Shown here: positions 10,240 through 21,575 of the stretch, in pieces
Position numbering within the stretch: the stretch's first letter is position 1
Layout: every line of letters begins with the position of its first letter
DNA from: Flaccisagitta enflata
Taxonomy: Eukaryota > Chaetognatha > Sagittoidea > Aphragmophora
DNA: 64,000 nt
Reading direction: 5' to 3'
NCBI GenBank assembly: GCA_965153355.1
Contig: OZ231127.1
Span: 18,166,001 to 18,230,000, forward strand
The notes under the pieces: model-generated
Seen by the model: only the letters and a program-made list of their open reading frames with translations
What the model was told of the DNA's origin: nothing
The model's database searches: none
Made by a program: the position numbers and the translations under genes

Positions 10240-11120
10240 TAAGAGCATGATGATGACTGGAGTTGAGGCCCACTTCCCGAGATACGGCACGCAGCACCTG
10301 GTTGACCCCTTTCTCACTTTATCTCTCGACAGTGCCGTAGAGCGCCAGCCACGTGACAGAGAGCAGGTAATGCTGCTATGTTTGTCTATGGCTATTGATC
10401 TTCAGGAGAGATTTGCAGTAATCCGGACTGCCAGGAATTGACGCCATTTTTCCACTCAAGAGATTCCGATTCCCACGAGAGCAGTGGTTTATGGGCTATG
10501 TTGATGAGTCAACCTACCAACACTGCTCTGATGTTGATCCCTATGATTTAGAGACGATTGGCGCAATAGGCCACAGGTCTTAAGTGTGATGGGTTGTATA
10601 TCATCTTCAAAGTGGCCTCTGGGAATCTGCACTCATAGTTCACGTTCTCTCTCTCTCTCAGCAGATTCAAAGTCTTGTTGACTTAATCATTGAGCTGAAT
10701 CATTGCTTCATGGAGACGATTTCTACACGAGGTAACACTGTCAGGATGATATTTCTTTTGGATTGAGAGGAACTACGGTGATTTAATTTCAATATTGTCA
10801 GCATAGACTGAGTCACGAGTTGACTTAGTATTGATATGCAACATATTCAATCCACTGGGCGCTCATGTCAAGAGAAAATCTCACAGACGAATGACGTGAC
10901 GTTGTCAATGTCACCATTCCACCACCTTTGACTTATTGCAAAGAATATGCCAAGATTAAGTGTATCGAAGAATGACTTCCAACGCCTTCGCTGCTTAAGA
11001 ATCCCATCCTGTCTGTTGTGTGACTTACACAGTTGGAGATGACGTTGTCCACCATTGGCTTTGACCTATGTTTATGGATCATAGAGTTTGGCTTATGAGA
11101 GACCACCTGATGGTGTTTAC
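10240..11120 (-). pseudogene. BEL/Pao pol remnant (post-RT/RNase H region), copy 2
   Basis: DNA alignable with 53,885-54,790 of the better element, for example GGGTTGTATATCATCTTCAA and CAATTGTCGTCTC-type segments, but with many indels that break the frame. No functional protein is possible. Confidence 0.7.
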
Positions 11121-11125
11121 CATTG
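11119..11125. other. Empty insertion site matching the Transib-like insertion at 54.8 kb
   Basis: GTGTTTACCATTGTCTTAAA runs straight through the place where the paralogue has GTGTTTTCGCCCTCATT, the 5,372-bp insert, then TCATTGTCTTAAA. This copy therefore shows the pre-insertion arrangement with a single target sequence. Confidence 0.75.
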
Positions 11126-12890
11126 TCTTAAATTATCGCAGATGAAGACAAAGGAAGGCTTTCCAGACTAGCTACTTAGACTCCAATACTTTCACGGTTT
11201 GGTTGTCGCCGTGGGTCTTGCGCCGACCGCATGGGGATAGCGACGCTGCAGATCTTCTTCATGGTTGATCGATGATTACTTTTCCATCACCCAATCGAAC
11301 TCATCCACACTCCGACGATTTGCCAGCGAATCATTTTAATCTAACTTTTAAATGGATATCCTCGATTTAGTATATATAAGAATTAGTCATATGACACAAC
11401 TCAAAAGCTAAAATCGTGAGATTTTAACCCAAGGATTTATCTAAAAGAGATACACTGTTGATTATAATTAAACAAAGTAAGTGTGTGATCACCCATTGCT
11501 TCGATTTCAATTTCACCTTCAACCTACCCGCCCATCCATGTAACACTACTCCATCGTTAATGAAACCATGGCGGATAAAAGTCAGAGACGTTGGGATATG
11601 ACTAATGATTTTGACGCAGTAGGTCTGACGTGTATTATGACAATTAGCTGAGAGGCTTCCAAAGACGTGAGAAAATAGATTCAAATGGCTTGTGCGAGGC
11701 TTTTATCTTTGAACCAGAAGAATCTGAATAGATCAGCATCATCAGGGTGGACTCTTATCTGGTGGAAGAACGCCTTTATATCACACATAAAGGCGATCTT
11801 CCACTGGCGAAAGCGCATCAGGATGTCCATTAAGCTGTTCATCAAGTTTGGTCCACCTACCAACAGGTCGTTTAAACATATTCCGTCGGTGGCAGCACGC
11901 ATCATGACATACTTGTTTTACTTCCTCAATCACTATGTGGAGAGGAAGGTACTCAGCTGCTTAATGATACCTCCTGTCATTAATGTTAAGTCAATCTCAA
12001 CTGCCACGCTGCTTACAGACTCCCTCAATTTCTTGAAGACACGCCTAATGGCACTGATCAGCGGATGGAAGCCGGGAAGCGCGGCTGACAGCGCCTATGG
12101 CCGTAGGCCAGACTTCACTCATAATATTCCATGATCTTTCTGTTCGAATTTCATAGTTACAGGCTGAATACTTTTTATCACACTTCGCAGAACAGATCTT
12201 TTCTTCCACAGAGTCACAGGCGCGCCATTAACCGAATCGCCTATTTCTTCTGAAGAGACTATAGATCCATAATCATGGTAGTAGTACCCGGCTTTAAAAC
12301 TTTGATGTAACTGCTAAGGTCCACTAAATATTAATTGATGCGACATTCAAACCTTTTTTTCAGTTTTTCACTAACTGCCCAATCAAAGCTGCATCTGAAG
12401 CATGTTAAAGATCCTGGAGGACCTCGACGAAGCTCTTGAGTGATGGCTGCGTCCGAATGAGCGGCGCCAACGATCATTTTGACGCCTCCTGTCACCTCCG
12501 GGAATCTTATGCCTCTGACGTGAGGTTGGTTGGAAAGATCTCGTAGAAATGGTGGAATGTCTTTTTCACTCGTAAGTAAATTCCCCACCAGCGCATCGTT
12601 GACATCAATGATGTATTCGGAGTTGGAGGAGCGAAGAGTGAATGACGCTAAACAGACTGTTTTCAGTCACACAATTGTCTACTGTTACTACTTTCATTTG
12701 GACCATATTCATTGAAATTATTTGCTTCAGATGACGCTGTGATGATGACATCCATCTGGCGCCAACTATCTATCATCGCAAAGATTGTCATTTCTTCACC
12801 AGACGCACACACCATAATCGACTACAGGGACTTATGGGACGCATAACGCTGTCGCGAAAGATGACACGGATCATGACGCGTGTCGCCGCC
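11121..12890 (-). pseudogene. BEL/Pao protease-reverse transcriptase remnant, copy 2
   Basis: Fragments in shifting frames match the intact paralogue. At 11,681-11,905 CLNDLLVGGPNLMNSLMDIL, WKIAFMCDIKAFFHQIRVHP and FRFFWFKD are preserved. At 12,331-12,588 the GNLLTSEKDI...PHVRGIRFPEVTGGVKMIVG part of the protease-RT linker is preserved. The YVDD region and the protease are disrupted by indels. Confidence 0.75.
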
Positions 12891-13420
12891 GCAGCCGCGC
12901 CTCAACGGTAATACCGGCGCGCGTAGCGGCCGCCGCTGAGTGTGCTGAAGCTGAACAGAAGTGAGGAAGATTTGTTTGCTATGAATGAAATGCCATTGTT
13001 TGTCTTTTCCTTTTTTCACCTCCTTACCATCCCCTTTCTTCACCCATGTGCGTCCATGGAGAATGGTGGCGTGTTTTTGCTTGCAGGTTTGACAGGTTGG
13101 TCTGTTGGCGCAACCCTTTGTCGAGTGGCCACTGGTGAAACAGTGGAAGCAGAGTCGGCATGATGCTAACTTTTGCACGCGAGCGTCGACGTCGACTGAT
13201 AGGAGCTGTTTGCACTCTTCCGTCGGATGCATGCCACTGCAGACGCAGCATTGGTTTGTCGACTGCATCTTTTGCTTCCCGTTGGTCAAAACGTCGTTGT
13301 AGGTTGGTGGATTTTCACCCGTTGCCACCGCTGCCACTGCTGCGGGCTTACTCTCCACCCCTTTATTGCGTTGGATGACAGCCCAAGTTTCAATCATGTT
13401 GACCAAGTTGTCGAATGAAA
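12891..13420 (-). pseudogene. BEL/Pao Gag zinc-knuckle region, copy 2
   Basis: A ~150-residue open segment retains the three cysteine motifs typical of BEL/Pao Gag: CCVCSGMHPTEEC, then CFHCFTSGHSTKGC (a full C-x2-C-x4-H-x4-C knuckle), then CQTCKQKHATILH. Where the better copy has an in-frame TGA between Gag and Pol, this copy reads CGG at the aligned position (about 12,893). Upstream the Gag core is broken by indels. Confidence 0.75.
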
Positions 13421-14091
13421 ATGGGATGTCGGTAATTCAAACCCCGTATTTTTCCCCTGCAAAACTTGTCCGCTATATCAGCACTCCGTTGTTGATAACT
13501 TCAAGATTTTCAGCATCGTAAATTTCCCACACACGCTCACAATTTTCTGGCTTCGTGAATTAGATGCGAGATGAAAATGTCTCGCATCAAGCGGATGAGA
13601 TTTTCTTATCCAGCGGCTATCCACGAATAATAGCGATATTGTCCTCGCAGCCATGAATATTGACACCCATCTTCTTGAATACAGCCTTTCACTCCTCTCA
13701 AGTGACTGCTTCCCGGTTCCACCGCTGCAGTTTTAATCATCTCACATGACCAAGAAAACCATTTTGTAATTCTGTGATAACTGCCCCATCTGAATAAACC
13801 TCTGGCGTTTTGCAGCATCCTTAGAACGGCGTTTTTTCTGACATCATATAATCCACACCCAGAGCTCCTGGCTGGCTTCCTGGTCCAGCTCCACCGCTGC
13901 CACTTCTGCCCAGACTGACAATATCAGAAGCTCTCTTCAGAAAGACCTAATGTCACTTAGATGAATTACACCACTTCCTGCTGACGGGCAGCTGATGATC
14001 AGATGCTCTTGGTGATGTGGGAGGATTGAGGAAGACGTATTGATCTCTACTCACTGGAGAATGCGCTTTGTGGTTTTGGTGTACCACACTG

Positions 14092-16290
14092 TCATCTTGC
14101 TGTCACATAGTTGATGTTGCTGTTGGTGCTGATATTGATGACTCTCTTAAGTAATCGGTCTTGACGGATATATTGATGTTTCTGCAATTCCGAGATTTGA
14201 GCTTTCGCTGCTTGCAGATCAAACTGATTCTGCTGAAGTAGTTGTTGTTGAGCTGCATTTGCTTGTTTAAGGTCTGCAGCATCCTTCTTAAGACGATCCA
14301 TCTGACGATCCATTTCGAAGACGACAGCTGGAGCTGCCGCTGGAGTCTGGGACTTTCTTTTCTCTTCTTCTTGCATTCGTCGCGCAAACTCCTCGTCCGC
14401 TGCTTCCTGCTCTCTCCTCCTACTCCTCACGCCATCTACATCGTCTATCAACAGTTGATCAAGCTTCAGCATGTCCGCCGCCGTCGACGGAGGGTTTGGC
14501 GCCGTAGTCATGAATTCTCTTTCGAAGATCACTTCTGGCGCCGATGGGGGAATGACGGCAGACGGCGGTTGCTGATGAAGAGGAAAGGATTGTGGCTGAG
14601 GTGAAGATTTAGTTTTTCCTCCTTCTCTCTTTCCTTCCCCAATCTTAACACTTGACATTTGCTGCTTAACATGGGTTTGCGTTGGCTGTTGATGTTGAGG
14701 TTTGGGTGCTATTTGAGGATGTTGACGCATTGCAGGGATATGCTGTGGCTGCTTCCTCGGCGCCAGGGGCAGATGCACCGGCGCCACATTCTGCCTCTTC
14801 ACCGCATCACCTGCCTGTATCTCACCCTTAAATTGCTCGGAAGAAACCCACTTGAAATGAGTCGTTCTTGCCGCCTCTTCCTCTTTCAACTGATTGAAGC
14901 GCAGACACATTTGTTTATATTGCTGCTCTTCTTCCGGTGATTTGTTGCTTTGCTGACACTTAATTGGCACCGCAACCACCATTTCTGATGTATCTGTCGC
15001 AGTAACCATCGTTGTTGCTGAAGCATCTTTATCACCTCCTTCCAACATGCGGATCCTTTGCTCCGCTAACTGCTGTTGACGAAGATGTTCAGCTTCCGAG
15101 GAAGTTTTGCTACCGACAGAGAGAGGATTAAAAGCAGAAGGATTGACGACTGTAGCTACACTGAAGGCAACGTTCTGTTGCTGCAACTGGTGTTGGTGAA
15201 CCTGCTGCTGCCGCTGAAGACCTGCTTGCTGTTGCAGACCGCTGCTGCTTCTCCTCCTCCTGAGCTAAGCAACTGGGCTTCTGTTGCTTTCTTTTGTTGC
15301 TCAGCTGCTTGTTGCTGCTGCTTTTTGCTCTGTTCTTGACCGACAGCTGCATTTTCTTGCTCCTTTGCACTGCTGATCTCGACTTAACTTGTTGCAACTG
15401 TTGTTGATTTTGTTGCTGCTCTTGTTGCTGTTGTTGTTGGGTGCGCTTGTAATTTGTTGCCGTTGTTATTGTACTATTTTGATCCTGTTTTTTGTTACGC
15501 TGTTGCTGCAACTGTTGAAGGCGCTAAGGCTTCTTGCTGTTGTTGCTGTTGTTACTGCTGCAGCCGTGTTGTTGCCGCCAACTTTTCTTGCCGAGCAGCT
15601 GCTGACGAGCCGCTCCTGCCAGGCATCTGCTGTTTGGCAATTGTTCCCAGCAGCAGCAGCAATCCCGCATGCCACAGCTGTCTTTGGCTGTCTCTGCAGC
15701 CGCCGCCACATAACTCCAGCTGCCCTGCTGGCCCCATCGCTCCTCAGCATCTTTCTCGCTGTTCTGCCGTAACCGTTGCCGCCTCCGCTTCCTGCTGCCG
15801 CGGCTGCCGCGCCCGCCGCCGCCGCCGCTGCCCTGCCGTTCGCGTTGTTGCTGCTGGGCTGCCGCTGCTGCTGCTCCACCTTCGCTGCTGTTGCTTCTGG
15901 CAGCAGATCAGCTCGATATTTATCCGCTTTTGTTTCCGCAGCATCCTTCCTGCCTTCTTCTCTGCTTCTGCCGATGTCGCGACGTCCTGGATCTTCTTCG
16001 CGTCAAAACCGTCGGCTTGTTTTGATTTTGCCAACGCGTCAGCCGCCGAGATTGTCCAAATCTGCATCTCGCGAGATTGTCCGCCCGATTGACTGGTTCA
16101 CTTCGAAATGTATCTCTCGGATGTATTCTATTTATAAGCTTGAGGAGAAGATGACTATCAGAGATTGGGCGCTATGGCGTCGGCAGTCCCATGTGACTGA
16201 CGACCGGGCGGCGAGACGTTCTCATCCGCGATGGGAGGAGATGCTGCGCCGCCGCATTCGATTCCGTCGCATACACGTCGTCGAGTTCAG
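14092..16290 (-). pseudogene. BEL/Pao Gag N-terminal half, copy 2
   Basis: The best-preserved piece is 14,092-15,186 (364 codons), sharing SPEEEQQYKQMCLRFNQLKE, IPPSAPEVIFERE, ADEEFARRMQEEEKR and DLKQANAAQQQLLQQNQFDL with the 61.8-kb copy. From about 15,190 to 15,900 it continues through the Q-rich coiled-coil region in shifted frames. From 15,900 to 16,290 it aligns with the N-terminal region of copy 1. Several frameshifts make it non-functional. Confidence 0.75.
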
Positions 16291-18165
16291 GGGAAATAAG
16301 TATCCGATCAGGTTAAGATACTGTATCCTCTGCATTTCTAAATATCCTTTTCGATGTCTATCGATATTTTCGATACTTAGGAATTGCGCAAAGTTTGAAT
16401 GATATTTTTATCAACTTTGATCTCATAAGAGTATATGATGAGTACCATGTCGCAGAGCGCTTTGAAAGTAATGACTTCACACTACTTTCTCTTACATGAA
16501 ACATACACTTTCAGTATTTCTTTCGAATCAGACGCTCATTTCAGCAAGCGAGCGCAATCATTCAAATTCTAACCAGGGAAACCGCGACTCCTGAAAAATC
16601 GCAAAAAATGTTTAAAATCTCATAAAAACTCGACTCATCATTCATGTTACTCGTCATTTCCTCCATTATCATATTCATCTACAGCTAGATCAATAGTTTG
16701 GATTAGGCCTGATAGAGCTCGGAATAGGTCTGATAGAGCTCGGGATAGATCTTAGAATTCATGTTTCTTGTTATTTCTTTCATTTTGAAATATATTTATC
16801 TATGGTTAGGTCAATAGAGCTTGGGATAGATCTGATAGAGCTCGGAACAGGTCTGGTTGCGCTTGGGATAGGTCTAAGAATTCATGTTTCTTGTCATTTC
16901 ATTCATTATCACACTCATCCATGGTTAAGTCATCGAGGTTGATGTCGCATTTTGTCATGCGCGCTAAAAAACCGTTACTAGAGGTCGAGGGGAACAGGTG
17001 TTAATGTCCGCTCACGATCATCATTTTTTAACTGTATGTCCACCATATTACCAATCGTCTACGTTTCAAATATCACGTTGATAGCTTAAATAGTTTAGAA
17101 GTTATGATAATTTTTCTTATCATGATCAACCTCTCTGAAGGCGACCCACTTTAAATTACTTTCTTCTTTAAACTCAACTGCCATGACAAATTCTTGAGAT
17201 AACTCTAAGTTTCAAATCCAAGTTCAAATTATGCACAAGTCGAGAATCGAATGCGCGCGATTAGTTTTCTGCGCAACGTGAATTATTTCTGCAATTGAGA
17301 TGATCAACTTGAAAATTTCATTGTGACCAAACAAATTGGAGTTAACACTTAAGATTTTAGGTAAGGGTACAGAATTTCACCCTCTTTCGCGTCGTGTTAA
17401 TAGAATATCTGTTAAGTCATGGTGTTCAGGAACAGGAAATTTTGGTTTCATTTTACTTTTTGCTTGTGATATAGAATACTACTTGAAAATACTGGCCAGG
17501 ATTTCAGTTCAGATTTCTTTTATGATGACCTTATAAGGTATTTTAACAATGTTTTTAAACTCAGAATATTGATTATGGTTTCATATGAGATTTAATCATA
17601 AAATTAATATCTGAATTCTTTAAAACGATAAAACAAAATTATGAACATTGTCAGGAAATTGAGTATTATTAGCCTCAGCAGTTAGGTACCGCATTTCTGG
17701 CAATGATGGCCTCTTTCTATATGCAGCTTAAGAATGAGTGTGGAAGGCCACATATCGAAATGCAAAAATTTCTTTATTTCCATGCAATGATATACTCACT
17801 CCAACAAGAGTGAGATGACAAAGTATAATTTTCTGTAAAAAGTCTTTTTTTTCTACTTTTTTTTTAATATATAATGTACATCAAATTTGTATTTTAAAGA
17901 TAATCTATGCAAAAATTTATAATTCAACACTTCAAAAATGATTTTTCATAAAAAAATTTCAAAAAAAATTGTTATAAAAAATATTTGAAAAATTGTAATG
18001 ACGCTTGAAATTTCTTCTTCCTGTGCACTGCGTCTTAATCATGAAACGATGCCTTGACATAGCATGGAATGAAGCAGCCGCAGCGCGGCATAGTCGATTC
18101 AGCGGCGGATTCAACGTAATTTGAATTGTACGGCGGGGGAGGATGAATAAAAACAAAGAGTGAGA
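16291..18165. other. Non-coding stretch with one small tandem array
   Basis: No gene recognised. It contains the ~125-bp tandem array at 16,637-16,935 and otherwise AT-rich sequence. Confidence 0.5.
16637..16935. repeat. ~125-bp tandem repeat, about 2.5 copies
   Basis: AATTCATGTTTCTTGTTATT...CATCTATGGTTAGGTCAATA and GATAGAGCTCGGGATAGATC segments recur three times with point differences. Confidence 0.7.
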
Positions 18166-18169
18166 GTTT

Positions 18170-18405
18170 GAAAAAGATGGATAAGAAGACAAAGACAAAC
18201 ACAAAGACAGTGACAAAAACACTGACGAAGATGACAATGATGACAAAGACGTTGAAGACGTCAATGACGACGTAGAGGACAAAGACGACAAAGACAATGA
18301 AGACGAAGACGTCGATGACAATAACAAAGACGACGAAGAAGAAGAAGAAAGGAGAAGAAAAAAGGAGAAGAACAAAGAAGAAGACAAAAGAAGAGGAAAA
18401 TAGAT
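18170..18405. repeat. Purine-rich GACAAAGAC-type low-complexity array
   Basis: Irregular A/G-rich array of GACAAAGACGA-like units grading into GAAGAAGAAGAAAGGAGAAG. The long Ser/Leu-rich frame on the other strand is a by-product. Confidence 0.8.
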
Positions 18406-18407
18406 AA

Positions 18408-18535
18408 AAACAAGGCCAAGTAGGCCAATAAGATGAGACGTGTGGATCGTCAAACCAATGCTACCTCCTACAGACAGACCAACTCGACTAACCACCCAAC
18501 GGACATAAATAGTTATAGAGGTGTTTGTCAATTTT
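18408..18535 (-). mobile_element. Family C short element, degenerate
   Basis: AACAAGGCCAAGTAGGCCAA at the left, GTGGATCGTCAAACCAATGC next, and AGTTATAGAGGTGTTTGTC at the right follow the plan of the better family C copies, with decayed terminal stems. Confidence 0.6.
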
Positions 18536-18581
18536 AAAAAGAAAAAATAAAATTTCAAAAAAGAAGAGAAATCATCCACCA

Positions 18582-18720
18582 AAAACAAGGCTGGATACAT
18601 AGCAAGATAGTCGCAGACGGTTCGGCAGGAGCAGTACTGCGAAAACCGTCCGGAATTCAAAAACGTGACGGATCGACAAACTGACAGACCTACCAACCGA
18701 CACGGCAAGGTGCAGAGTTG
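18582..18720 (-). mobile_element. Family B short element, degenerate
   Basis: AACAAGGCTGGATACATAGC, TAGTCGCAGACGG and GGCAGGAGCAGT at the left, ACCGACACGGCAAGG and AGAGTTGCATG at the right. Confidence 0.5.
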
Positions 18721-18989
18721 CATGATCAAAATGAAGAGGAAGAAAACAATGCCGGATACACGGCCAATAACAGTTGGTGATAATAGGTAGTAGAAGAAAT
18801 GTGTTTTCACACTATTCGACTCAGTTCAAGGATGGACTCAAATAGACGTGACCTTAGATTTCCGACAGACATGGGTTTCTATAGAGCTGTGTGTCCGCAG
18901 ACCAGTGTCAGTTGTGTGTTGCTAGATGTCATGGAGACTGCTGCCCTATGAGTATATGTGGGTGTGTGATGGTAAGAGGGCATAGCCCT

Positions 18990-19345
18990 TAAAATGAATT
19001 TGAGCCATGAGGCTAAGATTTGAGGCTTGATGCTAGGATTTGAGCCTTGAGGCTGCGATTTGAGCCTGACTGCTGTGATTTGAGCCATAATGCTGTGATT
19101 CTAGCCTTGAGGCTGAAATTTGAGCCTCAAGGCTGTGATTTGAGGCTTTAGGCTGGGTTTTGAGCAATGAGGCTGTGATTTGAGCCTCAAGGCTGGTATT
19201 TGAGATTTGAGGCTGGGATTTGAGGCTTTAGGCTGGGATTTGAGCCTTGAGGCTGAAATGTGAGCCTTGAGGCTAGTATATGGGCCTCTAGACTGGGATT
19301 TGAGCCTCAAGGCTAGGATTAGGGCCCCAAGGCCAGGATATGAGC
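18990..19345. repeat. ~20-bp minisatellite (GATTTGAGCCTTGAGGCTGG type)
   Basis: About 17 diverged tandem copies of a 20-21 bp unit. It is followed at 19,375-19,440 by a fragment of the conserved family D segment, the same array-plus-conserved-block arrangement as at 7.7-8.9 kb and 28.6-29.6 kb. Confidence 0.85.
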
Positions 19346-19374
19346 TTCGAGGGGGTGGACGGAGAAGAAGGAGA

Positions 19375-19440
19375 AGGAAAAATTTCCCCTTTGTGTGAAA
19401 GCATAGGTCATCAGCCCCTTCGGAGCCGCTGCCCAAAAAA
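19375..19440. mobile_element. Family D conserved-segment fragment
   Basis: Contains GCATAGGTCATCAGCCCCTT and CGGAGCCGCTGCCC, related to the ends of the large palindromes. Confidence 0.5.
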
Positions 19441-19461
19441 GGAAATCTGAGGGGAAAGAAG

Positions 19462-19586
19462 AAACAAGGCCAAGTAGGCCAATAAGGTGCGACATGTGGA
19501 TCATCAAACCAATGCGTTACACAACCGACCGACCAACCGACCAACGGAGACAGCCAGTTATAGAGGTGCTTTGTCGCACCTAAAAA
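19462..19586 (-). mobile_element. Family C short element, best copy
   Basis: Read on the minus strand it is TTTTTAGGTGCGACAAAGCACC (hairpin), CTCTATAACTGGCTGTCTCC, a GGTCGGTTGGTC tract, GATGATCCACATGTCGCACC, then TTATTGGCCTACTTGGCCTTGTTT. The far TGTCGCACC is the exact complement of the leading GGTGCGACA. About 125 bp, non-coding. Confidence 0.75.
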
Positions 19587-19597
19587 CTGGAAAACTA

Positions 19598-19665
19598 GGC
19601 CATATACACGGCAGCACTAGTTTCGCGGACGGGTGGGCAGGAGTGGAATACCTCGATAAACAGTT
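19598..19665 (-). mobile_element. Family B element, end fragment
   Basis: TAGGCCATATACACGGCAGC, TTCGCGGACGGGTGGGCAGG, then homology ends. Confidence 0.5.
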
Positions 19666-20200
19666 TTGTGTCGGACCTACGGACGGAAATTTGGCTTATA
19701 ATCGAGTTCGACAAGGAAGAATTAAGTTTCGTCCTCTTCGTTTTCAATTCTTGCGCTTGCAAGTTGCAAACTCGTCAGTCAAATTTCGGATACGCGATCG
19801 CGAACACTTTTTTTATTTTATAAGAACGTCATTTTTTGGCCGAAGCCTTCAAAAGAGAGATAGCTACTAATGAGGTGACTACTATGTTCTTAAATTTGGA
19901 GCTATTTCAAGCCTTGATGTTCTTATTAAGTAGGTTCTTATAAAAAAAATAAAAAGTGTAATTTTGAACGGAAAAATTCTGATTCCGAGAATTTTCCCCA
20001 TCCAAATCAAACCCTCAAGAATCAAGACCCGGATAAGGAGAATAAGAAGAAGTGTAAGAGGAAGAAGCGGAGAAAATGCATGGAAGAAACAAATAAGTAT
20101 TTGTCAATCAAACATTGAATAATATTTATAACAAAACTCCGTAATACTAGGGCATTTAGCTGTATGTAGTACTGGCAATTCAAACGAAGGTGTACAACGA

Positions 20201-20205
<5 letters not shown>
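19666..20205. other. No gene seen
   Basis: Mixed-composition sequence without recognisable coding or repeat structure. Confidence 0.4.

Positions 20206-20258
<53 letters not shown>
20206..20258. repeat. (GA)n microsatellite
   Basis: About 26 GA dinucleotides. Confidence 0.97.
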
Positions 20259-20260
<2 letters not shown>

Positions 20261-20450
20261 CATATACCAAGGTGTGCCTTCTTGTTTAGTGTTTAAGGTG
20301 TAACGTCATGGACTCATGGTTTTTTTTTCCCTCCTGCCTTTCTTAATGTTAATCTTTGTCCTGTTATGTTTGGGTGCTTCACTTAGCAAAAGTTGTAAAT
20401 TTCTTGTCACTCTTTTTTTTTTTTTTTTAATATAAAGGTTAATTTTAAGA

Positions 20451-20653
20451 TTTTTAGTCACGTGTTTACGATTTTACAACCCCCTTTGTTCGTCCATCCA
20501 TCCATTGGTTGGTTGGTTGGTGGGTGCGGTTTTACTTTTTTAAAAATCATATTTCTTTGTCCTCACTACCCTTGCCCAAATGATCTGGTAACCTCAAATA
20601 TCGCCCCTGCCTACCCGCATGCAACTTTGGTAGCCGTGTATCCAGCCTCGTTG
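20451..20653 (+). mobile_element. Family A short element
   Basis: TTTTTAGTCACGTGTTTACG start, ACAACCCCCTTTGTTCGTCC, TTGGTTGGTTGG tract, and CTACCCGCATGCAACTTTGG then GTAGCCGTGTATCCAGCCTC at the far end. Confidence 0.7.
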
Positions 20654-20944
20654 TTATTTTTCCTTTATCAAAATCATTTATTTTCAAATTTTTATTTCAA
20701 TTTTTTGTATAATGCGAGAAGAAAAATCAATATACTTAAGTACTATTAATTAGTTCTCTTTAAAAAATTCATTTTTTGCTTAAGTATATCATATCTTTAA
20801 AAACAATTTCAAGTTTTTAATTATATACATTAGGATTTTTTTAAATAAAAAAATGTTTGTTTGGTAATAAAACTACATAAAATTTTGCTGATTTCTGAGA
20901 TTCTTGTAAGAAAAACAAAAATGAAAATTAAGAAATTTTGAAAA

Positions 20945-21110
20945 GCAAGGCGTGCGGTTGTTAAGACAAATATTAAAATACTAAAAGATTTAAAGACTAA
21001 ATGTAAAATGATATAATGTTAAATGACATAAAATAATGTAAAATGACTAAAAAAAGCTAACTAAAGCTAAGTGTGACAGACCGACTTGACTGATGAACAG
21101 AGCGGGTCAT
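20945..21110 (-). mobile_element. Family A short element, truncated
   Basis: GGCGTGCGGTTGTTAAGACA at the left resembles the family A copy at 9.87 kb. The right end ACAGAGCGGGTCATAAAGAG lacks the intact hairpin. Confidence 0.55.
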
Positions 21111-21188
21111 AAAGAGGTGTGCAACCAAATAACAATAACAATTTTCATAATTTTTGCTCTTATACAATATAATATATGTATAAAGAGT

Positions 21189-21367
21189 AAAGCCAGATAC
21201 ACGGCTAATACTAATTGCAAATAGGTGAGCAGAGACGGAAATGAGCATCTTTATACTTTTATGAGTGTTTTTACACTTTTTACGTAACTCATACTGACGG
21301 ACCGATGAATGAACCAACAAATAGACGGACAAAAGCTCTTGTAGAGTTGCATGTCCGCAATTAAAAA
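21189..21367 (-). mobile_element. Family B short element
   Basis: AAGCCAGATACACGGCTAAT at the left end, GGTGAGCAGAGACGG, and at the right GCTCTTGTAGAGTTGCATGT followed by CCGCAATTAAAAA. The far stem is decayed (AATTGCAAAT). Confidence 0.65.
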
Positions 21368-21507
21368 CCATACTACAAAATTTTGCCGTGTAAAGCACCC
21401 AACTGGGACGTGTCGCATCAAAAAGTATATGATTTTCTTCTCCATCCAACCAGGCTTATTCTTGCACTGGTAACACAACATTTTTTGATTAACCGCCCCC
21501 CCTTTTA

Positions 21508-21575
21508 GTTGCGGACTTGTAACTCTATAAGAGACATTGATCATCTGTCTGTCAGTCCATCTGTTGGTCCGTAAC
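21508..21575 (+). mobile_element. Family B element, left-end fragment
   Basis: TTTTAGTTGCGGACTTGTAA, CTCTATAAGAGACATTG and a GTCTGTCAGTCC tract, then homology ends. Confidence 0.55.

Larger units (their letters stand above)
10235..16290 (-). mobile_element. Decayed BEL/Pao retrotransposon, copy 2
   Basis: Colinear at DNA level with the 52-64 kb element but full of frameshifts and small deletions. The integrase end is missing: homology starts near 10,240, matching about 53,885 in the better copy. Order on the minus strand is Gag N-terminus (to about 16,290), Q-rich region, Gag core remnants, zinc knuckles, protease, reverse transcriptase, RNase H start. No LTRs were recognised. It lacks the 5.4-kb insertion present in the other copy. 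Confidence 0.8.

Noticed and set aside
17959-18810. 283-codon minus-strand frame with Ser/Leu-rich middle
   Set aside because: Its body is the purine-rich array at 18.17-18.40 kb and part of it crosses family B and C elements.
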